Positions 9,389-18,445 are shown, counted from the stretch's first letter. The stretch is DNA of 64,000 nt from Pseudomonadota bacterium (GCA_018897105.1 JAHILF010000141.1:1-64000), one strand, 5' to 3'. The notes: a model not told the origin generated them from the letters alone. Numbers and translations: made by a program.

Positions 9389-10276
9389 ATGACCATGAAG
9401 AAGATAGATAGCAAAACCGTGGAAACATTGACCCACGCTGAAGCGAGTCGCAAAAATATCCCCACCGCCGAGCATCAGTCGATCATGCACGAGGCCGAAA
9501 AGAGTTCGGTGCGGGTGGCCTACGAGCGGCGCAACCGCGATCTGGACCCGCAGCTGGTCTGGCGCGGCAAGGACGAGCAGGACTGGTCCGACCTGGTGGT
9601 CCAGGCCCCGCCCCTCTATATCCAGGAAAAAGTCCATCCCAAGGTCTTGATCGACGATCTGCTGCGGCAGACCAGGGTGCAGGAGGAAAGCGGCAAGGCC
9701 CGGCAACTCGATCTCTTTGCCGATTTCAACGGCCTGCCCAGCGAGAGCGCCAGGACCGAATTTTACCAGCACGACGCCCACTGGGCCAACCGCATGATCC
9801 TGGGCGACAGCCTGCAGGTCATGGCAAGTCTTACCGAACGTGAGGGGCTGCGCGGCAAGGTGCAGTGCATCTATTTCGACCCGCCCTACGGCATCAAGTT
9901 CAACTCCAACTTCCAGTGGTCCACCACCAGCCGCGACGTCAAGGACGGCAATGCCGGCCACATCACCCGCGAGCCGGAGCAGGTCAAGGCCTTCCGGGAT
10001 ACCTGGCGGGACGGGATTCACTCCTATCTGACCTATCTGCGGGACCGGCTGACCGTGGCCCGTGATCTGCTGACGGATTCAGGGTCGATTTTTGTGCAGA
10101 TTGGGGATGAGAATGTGCACAGGGTGCGGGCGCTGATGGATGAGGTGTTTGGGGATAGTAACAACATTTCAAGTATCCACTATCTAACGCCGCTGTTGAG
10201 CCTCAACAGCGGCGATAAGCTCGTCCGCGTCAGCGGGCGAGCTTATCAACTAGTAGTCAGACTGCCCAGCATTTAG
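9389..10276 (+). CDS. Type III DNA methyltransferase (Mod), N-terminal part; ORF disrupted by a 59-nt insertion
   Basis: Contains YFDPPYGIKFNSNFQW (DPPY N6-adenine MTase). Reading frame is lost shortly after the insert at 10188-10246. Confidence 0.9.
   Translation: MTMKKIDSKTVETLTHAEASRKNIPTAEHQSIMHEAEKSSVRVAYERRNRDLDPQLVWRGKDEQDWSDLVVQAPPLYIQEKVHPKVLIDDLLRQTRVQEESGKARQLDLFADFNGLPSESARTEFYQHDAHWANRMILGDSLQVMASLTEREGLRGKVQCIYFDPPYGIKFNSNFQWSTTSRDVKDGNAGHITREPEQVKAFRDTWRDGIHSYLTYLRDRLTVARDLLTDSGSIFVQIGDENVHRVRALMDEVFGDSNNISSIHYLTPLLSLNSGDKLVRVSGRAYQLVVRLPSI
10188..10246. repeat. 59-nt double-hairpin insertion inside mod
   Basis: Hairpin 1 has arms 10188-10200/10202-10214 (13 bp). Hairpin 2 has arms 10215-10228/10233-10246 (14 bp including one G-U). 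Removal joins IHYLT to TSSQTAQHLAGIGDTILWYAKN in frame. Confidence 0.85.
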
Positions 10277-10338
10277 CAGGGATCGGTGACACCATCCTCT
10301 GGTATGCGAAAAACAAGAATAGTCTGAAGTTTAGAAAA

Positions 10339-12357
10339 ATGTATAAAGCAAAAGAGGATGAGTCCGGGCAGTACCGATGGGCACAAGACGAGGCCATGAG
10401 AATGAAGAATTATGAGGAAGGCCTATCACGGAATTTCCGGAGATTCAGATACGATCAATTCACATCCCAAACAGGCGGTGCATCGACAACTTTTGAGATA
10501 AAACATCATGGGAAGAGATTTTTTCCAAGTAAAGGGGGGTGGAAAACCAACACTTCAGGTGCATTTAGGCTTGTGAAAGCAGATCGATTATATGGTGTTG
10601 GTAAGACTCTTTCCTACAAGCGTTTCTTCGACGACTTTGCTTCTGTTGCGGTTGATAGTTTATGGACTGATACCCGCATTAGTGGGTTTAGCGACCCTAA
10701 GTTCTATGTAGTTCAAACTGGCGTTAGCGTAATTCAACGCTGCATCCTCATGGCCACCGACCCCGGCGATCTCGTCCTGGACCCCACCTGCGGTTCCGGC
10801 ACCACCGCCTATGTGGCCGAGCAGTGGGGCCGCCGCTGGATCACCATCGACACCTCACGGGTCGCCCTGGCCCTGGCCCGGGCCAGGATCATGGGCGCCC
10901 GCTACTCCTATTACCTGCTGGCCGACTCCAGGGACGGGCAGGAGAAGGAAGCAGAAATCACCCGCACCGTGCCATCGAGCCAGCCCAGCCGGGGCGATAT
11001 CCGCCAGGGTTTTGTCTATGAACGGGTGCCGCACATCACCCTGAAATCCATCGCCAACAACAGCGAAATCGACGTCATCTGGGAAAAATTCCAGGAAAAA
11101 CTCGAGCCTTTACGCCTGCGGCTGAATAGTGAAGTGGGAAGGGTGAAGGGTGAAATGAAAGACAAGGAGGGGCAATCGACTAAATTTCCCTCTTCACCCT
11201 TCCCTCTTCAAACTTCTCTCGCCGAATGGGAGATACCACGCGAGTTCCCCTCGAATTGGCCAATCGAAGCCAAACCACTTCACGAACAGTTCTGGTCGGA
11301 GAGAGTCGCCCGGCAAAAGGCGATCGACGCCTCTATTGGTGCCAAGGCCGAGTTTGAATACCTCTATGACAAACCCTATGAGGACAGGAAAAAGGTGCGG
11401 GTGGCTGGTCCCTTCACCGTTGAGAGCCTGTCGCCGCACCGGGTGCTGGCCGTCGGCGCTGATGACGAGTTGCTCGACACCACGATGGAGCCCAAAGGGA
11501 GCTACGGCGAGGAGCGGGATTTTACCGCCATGATCCTGGAAAACCTGAAAACTGCCGGGGTTCAGCAGGCCCATAAGGAAGACAAGATCACCTTCACCTC
11601 GCTGACCCCCTGGCCCGGCGATCTGGTCTGCGCCGAAGGACGATACGAGGAGAAGAGTGAAGTGGGAAGAGTGAAGAGTGAAAAAAAAGAGGGTGGATCT
11701 GCCGACTTTCATTCTTCACCCTTCACTCTTCAAACTTCAGAAAAGCGCGCAGCGATTTTCGTAGGCCCCGAGTTCGGCACCGTCTCCCGTCCCGATCTGG
11801 TGCAGGCGGCCCGCGAGGCCGGTGATGCCGGGTTTGATGTGCTCATTGCCTGCGCCTTCAACTACGATGCCCACTCCTCCGAGTTCGACAAACTCGGCCG
11901 CATCCCGGTGCTCAAAGCCCGGATGAACGCCGACCTGCACATGGCCGATGACCTCAAGAACACCGGCAAGGGCAATCTCTTTGTCATCTTCGGCGAACCG
12001 GATATCGATATCATCAAGGCAGCGGATGACCAGATCCAGGTCAAGGTCAACGGCGTGGACGTCTTTGACCCCAACTCCGGCGAGGTCAGGAGCGATTCCG
12101 CCGAAGGCATAGCCTGCTGGTTCATCGATACCGACTATAATGAAGAAAGCTTTTTTGTCCGCCACGCCTACTTCCTGGGGTCGGGCGATCCCTACAAGGC
12201 GCTCAAAACCACCCTCAAGGCGGAGATCAACGAAGAAGCCTGGGCAACGCTGAACAGCGACACCTCCCGCCCTTTCGATAAGCCCGAGACCGGGCGGATT
12301 GCGGTCAAGGTGATCAACCACCTGGGCGATGAGGTGATGAAGGTGTTTCGGGTATGA
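10339..12357 (+). CDS. Type III DNA methyltransferase (Mod), C-terminal part
   Basis: DLVLDPTCGSGTTAYVAEQWGRRWITIDTSRVALALARARIMGARYSYYLLADS, and EKRAAIFVGPEFGTVSRPDLVQAAREA. The in-frame continuation starts around 10249 after the insert. Confidence 0.9.
   Translation: MYKAKEDESGQYRWAQDEAMRMKNYEEGLSRNFRRFRYDQFTSQTGGASTTFEIKHHGKRFFPSKGGWKTNTSGAFRLVKADRLYGVGKTLSYKRFFDDFASVAVDSLWTDTRISGFSDPKFYVVQTGVSVIQRCILMATDPGDLVLDPTCGSGTTAYVAEQWGRRWITIDTSRVALALARARIMGARYSYYLLADSRDGQEKEAEITRTVPSSQPSRGDIRQGFVYERVPHITLKSIANNSEIDVIWEKFQEKLEPLRLRLNSEVGRVKGEMKDKEGQSTKFPSSPFPLQTSLAEWEIPREFPSNWPIEAKPLHEQFWSERVARQKAIDASIGAKAEFEYLYDKPYEDRKKVRVAGPFTVESLSPHRVLAVGADDELLDTTMEPKGSYGEERDFTAMILENLKTAGVQQAHKEDKITFTSLTPWPGDLVCAEGRYEEKSEVGRVKSEKKEGGSADFHSSPFTLQTSEKRAAIFVGPEFGTVSRPDLVQAAREAGDAGFDVLIACAFNYDAHSSEFDKLGRIPVLKARMNADLHMADDLKNTGKGNLFVIFGEPDIDIIKAADDQIQVKVNGVDVFDPNSGEVRSDSAEGIACWFIDTDYNEESFFVRHAYFLGSGDPYKALKTTLKAEINEEAWATLNSDTSRPFDKPETGRIAVKVINHLGDEVMKVFRV
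11128..11215. repeat. In-frame palindromic element B in mod (encodes SEVGRVKGEMKDKEGQSTKFPSSPFPLQTS)
   Basis: gaagtgggaagggtgaagggtgaaa ... tttccctcttcacccttccctcttcaaacttc; imperfect inverted arms. Confidence 0.8.
11656..11740. repeat. In-frame palindromic element C in mod (encodes SEVGRVKSEKKEGGSADFHSSPFTLQTS)
   Basis: gtgaagtgggaagagtgaagagtgaaa ... ttcattcttcacccttcactcttcaaacttcag; homologous to element B. Confidence 0.8.
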
Positions 12358-12388
12358 TGGGAAAAATCACTGAATCGGGGGGATTGTT

Positions 12389-15046
12389 ATGACCGGACAA
12401 TATACAAAAGCCAGATTTTGGAAATGCGCCCTGCAAGTCAACCCGGCGGGTTATATAACCTTGCGTGGTAGCGACCACGGCCTGACGGAAGATCAGTACA
12501 ATCAAGAACTGCTGCGTATCGCAAAGGATAACGAGATCAAGGTGATTGGTTGGGCAGATCACGGCAATGTCGATGGTGTGGATGCTATTCGCACGGTCAT
12601 GAATGCCAACGGCATTCTGGTATTCCCGGGTTTTGAGATTTGTTCCACCGAGAAAACGCATTTTGTGTGTCTGTTCTCGGAAGACACCTCAAGAGACCAA
12701 CTTAATCGCTATCTTGGCGCATTAGGTTTGACTGATCCTGATAACGGTGTTTGGCCGTCCAATCTTGGGGGGAATGATCTCCTTGCTAAAGTTGAGGAGC
12801 TAGGCGGTTTCGTTTATGCCGCTCATTGCACCAATGAAAGCGGGATCTTGCGCCAGAAACTCGTTCATGTCTGGCAAAATCCATTGCTCAAGGCCGTACA
12901 GATTCCTGGGGCGCTTGACGACCTAAAAAATGGCGAAAGCAATGGCTATCGTAAAATATTGATAAACGTAGATAGCAACTATCAGCGTGAAAATCAGGTT
13001 GCTATTATCAATGCCAAGGACGTGGCAAAACCCGAAGACTTGGCCGACCAGAAAGCATCCTGTCTGATCAAAATGACCCGGCCATGCTTCGAGTCATTCA
13101 AGCTGGCGTTTCAAGACCCGGAGTCGCGGGTACGGTTGAACAGCGATGTTTCTGAAAAGTATTACTCGCGTATCGAGAGCCTGAAGGTCACGGGTGGCTA
13201 TCTGGATGGGGTTCAAATTGAATTCTCCGAACATTTGAATTCGGTCATTGGCGGGCGCGGGACCGGGAAATCCACGCTGCTTGAGTGCATCCGCTATGCC
13301 TTGCAACTGAAACCCATCGGCAAAAACGCGCAAAAGCAACACGACGAAATCATCAAAGAGAATCTGGGTAAATCCAAAGCGCGAGTAGAGATCGTGATTC
13401 GTTCCGCTCGAATGAATGGCAAGCGTTTTACTGTTGCCAGACGCTATGGCGAAAGTGTCAGTGTGAAAGATGAGAGCGGCAATCTGTCTTCATTTACGCC
13501 TGCGGATTTGCTGCCCGAAATTGAAATCTACGGGCAGAATGAGATTTACGAAATTGCCCAGGACAAGGCCAGCCAGCGCCAATTGCTGACCCGGTTCATG
13601 GATGCTGGAAAACAGGATGGCGAGAGGCGAATCCATGAAACGCTCAGCAAACTGGCGGAGAACAGGAAAAAGTTGATCGAGGCGCAAGGGAATGTGGCAT
13701 CGATTGAAGACGAGGTCGCGCGTCTGCCAAAATTGGAAGAACAGTTAGGGCAATTCAAGTCGTTGGGATTGGAAGAAAAACTGAAAATTGTACCATTGCT
13801 TGAGACGGAAAAGCGCATACGGAAAAGGGGAATAGAGGAAGAAGGCCGGAATCTTGATAAAGCCTTTCAAGCCGTGCGCGACAATCTGCCGGACACTGTA
13901 TTCCTGAGCGATTCCGCCATCAACCATCTCCCCCATGCCGAAAGCCTGCGCAAGTTGCGTGCGGCTTTGGATGATCTTCGTGGTGATGCCGAAGCCCTGC
14001 TGAGCCAATGGCAAGAGAAGTATGTCGCGGCCAAGGCCTTGATTGTGGCCATTGCTGAGGAACTGAATGCGGGTATACAACAGGAAGAGGCTGCACTGGA
14101 AAAAACTTTCAAGGAACTTCCCGCTTTCGAAGGCAAAACCGGCAAGGAAATTGGTATCGAATTTCAGGGTCTGTTGCGAGAGATTGAGAGGATAAGACCA
14201 AAGCAAACGCTTATTGAGAATCGCAGGAAAGTAGTAACCGAGTTCAACCGGCACCGCAAAGCGATTCTTGATGAGCTGTCATCCATTCGGGCGGAACGTT
14301 CCTCTTTATTTGAACGTTCACTGAAAAGCCTGAACAAGCGGCTTTCCGGAAAACTCAAATTGACCGTCAAACCCGAAGCTGAGCGCACTCCGGTCATTCG
14401 ATTCCTCCTGGATTGCAGGCTGGATAGCGTAGCGGAGGGACGGCTTGCCTGGATACGGGAGGCGGATGATTTCTCGCCTGTAAAATTGGCTGAACTGATA
14501 CGCCGTGGTGCCGATGCGCTAAGGGATAGCGGGTGGAGTATCACCTCCACCGTCGCCGAAGCCCTGGCGCGCCTTACCACCGAACAAGTTCTCCGACTTG
14601 AAGAACTGGAATTGCCCGATTTGATCGACATCGAATTGAATACCGCTCATGAGGGACAGGAAAACTTCAAGCCGCTGGATAAACTGTCAACCGGGCAGCA
14701 ATGCACGGCGATTTTGCATTTGTTGCTTCTACAGAATCTTGATCCGCTGATGATGGATCAACCGGAAGATAATCTTGATAATGCCTTTATTGCTGATCGC
14801 ATTGTGGCTGAGTTAAGGTCAGCGAAAATAGCCCGCCAGTTCATTTTCGCAACCCATAACGCCAACATACCGGTGTTCGGGGATGCCGAGTGGATCGGCG
14901 TTTTTGAGGCCCGGGATGGACAAGCCTATATGCCTTCTGAATCGCAAGGCGCCATTGATGTGACGCAAGTTCGTGATAAAGCCGCCGATATTCTTGAAGG
15001 TGGAAAAACGGCTTTCAACCAACGCAAAGCTAAGTATGGCTTTTAA
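12389..15046 (+). CDS. PHP-domain plus SMC/AAA-like ATPase (TrlF / Ppl-like family)
   Basis: N-term GSDHGLTEDQYNQELLRIAKDNEIKVIGWADHGNVDG (PHP-like); IGGRGTGKSTLLECIRYAL (Walker A); coiled coil; LSTGQQCTAILHLLLLQNLDPLMMDQPEDNLDNAFI (ABC signature/Walker B). Confidence 0.82.
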   Translation: MTGQYTKARFWKCALQVNPAGYITLRGSDHGLTEDQYNQELLRIAKDNEIKVIGWADHGNVDGVDAIRTVMNANGILVFPGFEICSTEKTHFVCLFSEDTSRDQLNRYLGALGLTDPDNGVWPSNLGGNDLLAKVEELGGFVYAAHCTNESGILRQKLVHVWQNPLLKAVQIPGALDDLKNGESNGYRKILINVDSNYQRENQVAIINAKDVAKPEDLADQKASCLIKMTRPCFESFKLAFQDPESRVRLNSDVSEKYYSRIESLKVTGGYLDGVQIEFSEHLNSVIGGRGTGKSTLLECIRYALQLKPIGKNAQKQHDEIIKENLGKSKARVEIVIRSARMNGKRFTVARRYGESVSVKDESGNLSSFTPADLLPEIEIYGQNEIYEIAQDKASQRQLLTRFMDAGKQDGERRIHETLSKLAENRKKLIEAQGNVASIEDEVARLPKLEEQLGQFKSLGLEEKLKIVPLLETEKRIRKRGIEEEGRNLDKAFQAVRDNLPDTVFLSDSAINHLPHAESLRKLRAALDDLRGDAEALLSQWQEKYVAAKALIVAIAEELNAGIQQEEAALEKTFKELPAFEGKTGKEIGIEFQGLLREIERIRPKQTLIENRRKVVTEFNRHRKAILDELSSIRAERSSLFERSLKSLNKRLSGKLKLTVKPEAERTPVIRFLLDCRLDSVAEGRLAWIREADDFSPVKLAELIRRGADALRDSGWSITSTVAEALARLTTEQVLRLEELELPDLIDIELNTAHEGQENFKPLDKLSTGQQCTAILHLLLLQNLDPLMMDQPEDNLDNAFIADRIVAELRSAKIARQFIFATHNANIPVFGDAEWIGVFEARDGQAYMPSESQGAIDVTQVRDKAADILEGGKTAFNQRKAKYGF

Positions 15047-15083
15047 GGGCCTGTTATTTAGGAACAGGCACAAAGGTGAATAT

Positions 15084-16325
15084 ATGTTGAAAACTGAATT
15101 ATTGGAGATTCTTGCCAACGGAGAGAATTCAGGTGTGGAATTCAAAAGAGACGATATTCGGCCTGAGCAGTTGGCAAAAGAAATAGTCGCACTGGCAAAT
15201 TTACAAGGCGGCCGAATTTTTCTCGGCGTCGAGGATGATGGGACGATCTCCGGCATCCAGCAACATAACACCCAGGAATGGGTTTTGAACATATTTCGGG
15301 ATAAGGTTTTTCCGCAAATAATCCCCTTTTATGAGGAGATAAAAATTGACGATCAATATCGAGTCGCAGTTATTACGATTGCCCAGGGTATTTCCAAGCC
15401 TTACATGCTGAAACACAATAACCGTGAGGAAATTTATATCCGCATGGGTGATCGTTCTGAGTTGGCCTCCCGTGAACAACAATTGCGGCTGTTTGAAAGC
15501 GGCGGACTTCTTCACGTCGAAGTACTTCCAGTCACGGGAACAGCCTTGGCTCATTTAGACAGAGACCGGCTGAAGTACTATCTGTCAGCCATTATGAGAG
15601 ATCCCGATGTCCCTGTAACAGATGCGGAATGGCAAGAGAGATTGCTGGGTCTCGGCTTTATGGCATCAGACGGTATGGGAAACAGCGTGTGTTCTATAGC
15701 AGGCTTACTCTGTTTCGGTATTAATCCCCGGCAATTTCTTCGGCAGGCAGGCTTGCGGGTCATGGCATTTACAGGAATAGACAAGGAATACCAGGCGCAG
15801 CTTGATGTGGTGATTGATGCCCCGTTTGTTGGCCGTTGGCAAGACGATGGGACAGGGCGAAAACAATTGGTCGATGAAGGATTGATAGAAAAATTTGCAG
15901 CGGCTATCGAACCCTTTATTTCCCAGGAGGCTTCCCACATCGACGAACACATGCGACGTGAAAAAAGCTGGCTTTATCCTTGGGAGGCCGTCCGTGAAAC
16001 AGTCATAAACGCAATCGCCCATAGGGACTGGACAAGATCGGTCGATATCGAAGTAACGAATTATGCAGACCGGCTTGAAGTCATCAGTCCCGGGAAAATG
16101 CCGAACTCAATGACTGTCGACAAAATGATCGCCGGCCAGCGGTCACCGCGAAACCCTCTTATTATGGAAATTCTTCGTGATTATGCCTACGTCGACTCGC
16201 GGGGAATGGGTGTCCGCACCAAGATAATTCCATTGATGAAAAGAGACAACCAGGCAGCCCCGGGGTTTGAGGCAACAGATGATTATCTGAAGACCGTGCT
16301 GCCTCGAAAGAAAGTGGACTCATAA
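15084..16325 (+). CDS. AlbA_2 domain plus HATPase_c-type ATP-binding protein (RecG-like transcriptional regulator family)
   Basis: NGENSGVEFKRDDIRPEQLAKEIVALANLQGGRIFLGVEDDGTISGI; later AVRETVINAIAHRDWTRSVDIEVTNYADRLEVISPG. Confidence 0.85.
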   Translation: MLKTELLEILANGENSGVEFKRDDIRPEQLAKEIVALANLQGGRIFLGVEDDGTISGIQQHNTQEWVLNIFRDKVFPQIIPFYEEIKIDDQYRVAVITIAQGISKPYMLKHNNREEIYIRMGDRSELASREQQLRLFESGGLLHVEVLPVTGTALAHLDRDRLKYYLSAIMRDPDVPVTDAEWQERLLGLGFMASDGMGNSVCSIAGLLCFGINPRQFLRQAGLRVMAFTGIDKEYQAQLDVVIDAPFVGRWQDDGTGRKQLVDEGLIEKFAAAIEPFISQEASHIDEHMRREKSWLYPWEAVRETVINAIAHRDWTRSVDIEVTNYADRLEVISPGKMPNSMTVDKMIAGQRSPRNPLIMEILRDYAYVDSRGMGVRTKIIPLMKRDNQAAPGFEATDDYLKTVLPRKKVDS

Positions 16326-16328
16326 ACG

Positions 16329-18392
16329 ATGAACTTCCGCATCGCCGATACCTTCACCGACAGCCTTGCCAGACTCACCGGCGAAGAGCAGAAGGCGGTC
16401 AAGACCACGGCCTTTGACCTGCAATTGAACCCAGCCAGTCCGGGCATGAGTTTTCACAAACTTGACAACGCCAGGGACAAGAATTTCTGGTCGGTACGGG
16501 TCAGCAGTGATCTGCGCATGATTGTTCATAAAACCTATGACAGTCTACTGCTCTGCTATGTCGATCATCATGACAAAGCCTACCAGTGGGCGGAACGGCG
16601 CAAACTGGAAACCCACCCCAGCACCGGGGCGGCCCAGCTGGTGGAGGTCCGGGAGTCTGTGCAGGAGATCATCATCCCCGTTTATGTGGGGGCTGCGGAG
16701 CCGAAGCCGCCATTGTTTGCCCACATGTCCGACGATAACCTGCTGAGCTACGGAGTGCCGGCGGACTGGCTGGCGGATGTCCGGCGGGCAGACGAGGATT
16801 CGCTTCTGGGTCTGGCCGATCATCTTCCTGCCGAAGCGGCCGAGGCCCTGCTCGACCTGGCTACCGGGGTAACGCCGCAACCGGTTCAACCGGCTGCCGC
16901 AGGCGACAGCCCCTTCGACCACCCCGACGCCCGGCGTCGCTTCCGGGTGATGAGCGATGTCGAGGAACTGGAGCGCGCCCTGGATTATCCGTGGGAGAAA
17001 TGGACCATCTTTCTCCACCCTGCCCAGCGCCAACTGGTGGAGCGCGATTATGGTGGCCCGGTCCGGGTTTCCGGTTCAGCCGGGACCGGCAAGACCATTG
17101 TCGCCCTGCATCGGGCCGTATTTCTGGGCCGCGCCAATCCTGCAAGCAGGGTGCTGCTCACCACCTTTTCCGAGCCTCTGGCCAATGCCCTGCGCACGAA
17201 ACTGTTTCGGCTGATCGGCAATGAACCCCGGCTGGGCGAACGGCTGGATGTCCACTCCATGGATGCCATCGGGCAGCGCATCTATGGCCTGCACTTCGGC
17301 CGGGCGAAGATTGCCGGCCGGAATGTGCTGCGCAATCTGCTGGCCGAGGCATCGGTCAGGGTCGAGGGGCACAAATTCAGCCCGCATTTTCTGCAAACCG
17401 AATGGGAGCTGATCGTTGACGCCTGGCAGCTGGAAACGTGGGAGGCATATCGTGATGTGCCTCGACTGGGACGGAAAACCCGCCTGTCGGAACAGCAGCG
17501 GCAGTTGCTGTGGGCGATATTTGACCAGGTCCGATCACGGTTGCAGTCTGACGGTCTCATGACCACTGCCGCAATGTTCGGCAAGCTGACGGCCCGGTTG
17601 ATCGAAATTGCGCGATCTCCGTTTGATTTTTGCGTGGTGGATGAGGCCCAGGATATCAATGTCCCCCAACTCCGTTTTCTTGCCGCCCTGGCTGGTGGCC
17701 GGCCCAACAGTTTATTTTTCGCTGGTGACCTTGGGCAGCGGATATTTCAACAGCCTTTTTCCTGGAAGGGGCTCGGGGTCGATATCCGCGGCCGCTCCCG
17801 CACCCTGAAGATCAATTATCGCACCTCCCATCAGATCAGGAGGCAGGCCGACCGGTTGCTGGCTCCGGAATTGTCCGATGTGGACGGTATTACCGAAGAA
17901 CGGCGGGGCACCATTTCGGTGTTCAATGGTCCAGGCCCGATTATCAGGGAGTTGGTGAGCAGAGATGAGGAAGCACGGTTCGTCGGCCAATGGTTGCAGG
18001 AGCGGATGGCCGAGGGAATCAAGCCGCATGAGGTGGGGGTGTTCGTACGTTCGGATGCGGAACTGGACAGGGCCGGAAGCGCCGTGGCGCATTCGGCTTT
18101 TCCGTGCAAAATCATTGATGATACCATTGAAACGACAATGGGGTTCATTTCGGTTTGCACCATGCACCTGGCCAAGCGATTGGAGTTTCGTGCCGTGGTT
18201 GTCATGGCCTGCGACGATGAAATCATTCCGCTCCAGGCCCGGATTGAAGCGGTCACCGACAACGCGGATTTGGAAGATGTTTATAATACCGAACGCCATT
18301 TGCTCTATGTCGCCTGCACCCGGGCAAGGGATCATCTGCTGGTGACGAGCGGCGATCTGCCATCGGAATTTCTCGATGATCTGCAGATGTGA
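16329..18392 (+). CDS. RelE/ParE-like N-terminal domain fused to UvrD/Rep-like superfamily 1 helicase
   Basis: N-term MNFRIADTFTDSLARLTGEEQKAVKTTAFDLQLNPASPGMSFHKL...WSVRVSSDLRMIVHK (RelE-like); GSAGTGKTIVALHRAVFL; DEAQDINVPQLRFLAAL; LLYVACTRARDHLLVT. Confidence 0.82.
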   Translation: MNFRIADTFTDSLARLTGEEQKAVKTTAFDLQLNPASPGMSFHKLDNARDKNFWSVRVSSDLRMIVHKTYDSLLLCYVDHHDKAYQWAERRKLETHPSTGAAQLVEVRESVQEIIIPVYVGAAEPKPPLFAHMSDDNLLSYGVPADWLADVRRADEDSLLGLADHLPAEAAEALLDLATGVTPQPVQPAAAGDSPFDHPDARRRFRVMSDVEELERALDYPWEKWTIFLHPAQRQLVERDYGGPVRVSGSAGTGKTIVALHRAVFLGRANPASRVLLTTFSEPLANALRTKLFRLIGNEPRLGERLDVHSMDAIGQRIYGLHFGRAKIAGRNVLRNLLAEASVRVEGHKFSPHFLQTEWELIVDAWQLETWEAYRDVPRLGRKTRLSEQQRQLLWAIFDQVRSRLQSDGLMTTAAMFGKLTARLIEIARSPFDFCVVDEAQDINVPQLRFLAALAGGRPNSLFFAGDLGQRIFQQPFSWKGLGVDIRGRSRTLKINYRTSHQIRRQADRLLAPELSDVDGITEERRGTISVFNGPGPIIRELVSRDEEARFVGQWLQERMAEGIKPHEVGVFVRSDAELDRAGSAVAHSAFPCKIIDDTIETTMGFISVCTMHLAKRLEFRAVVVMACDDEIIPLQARIEAVTDNADLEDVYNTERHLLYVACTRARDHLLVTSGDLPSEFLDDLQM

Positions 18393-18445
18393 AGTGTCGG
18401 ATTAAATCCGTTTGTTTAATGTGTATTTCCTCATCCCGGCCAGTT

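Noticed and set aside
10181-10252. Possible integron attC (59-base element) in mod, because the insert is 59 nt and begins near tctaac
   Set aside because: attC folds as one long imperfect hairpin bounded by RYYYAAC/GTTRRRY. Here there are two independent near-perfect hairpins and no GTTRRRY end or cassette context.
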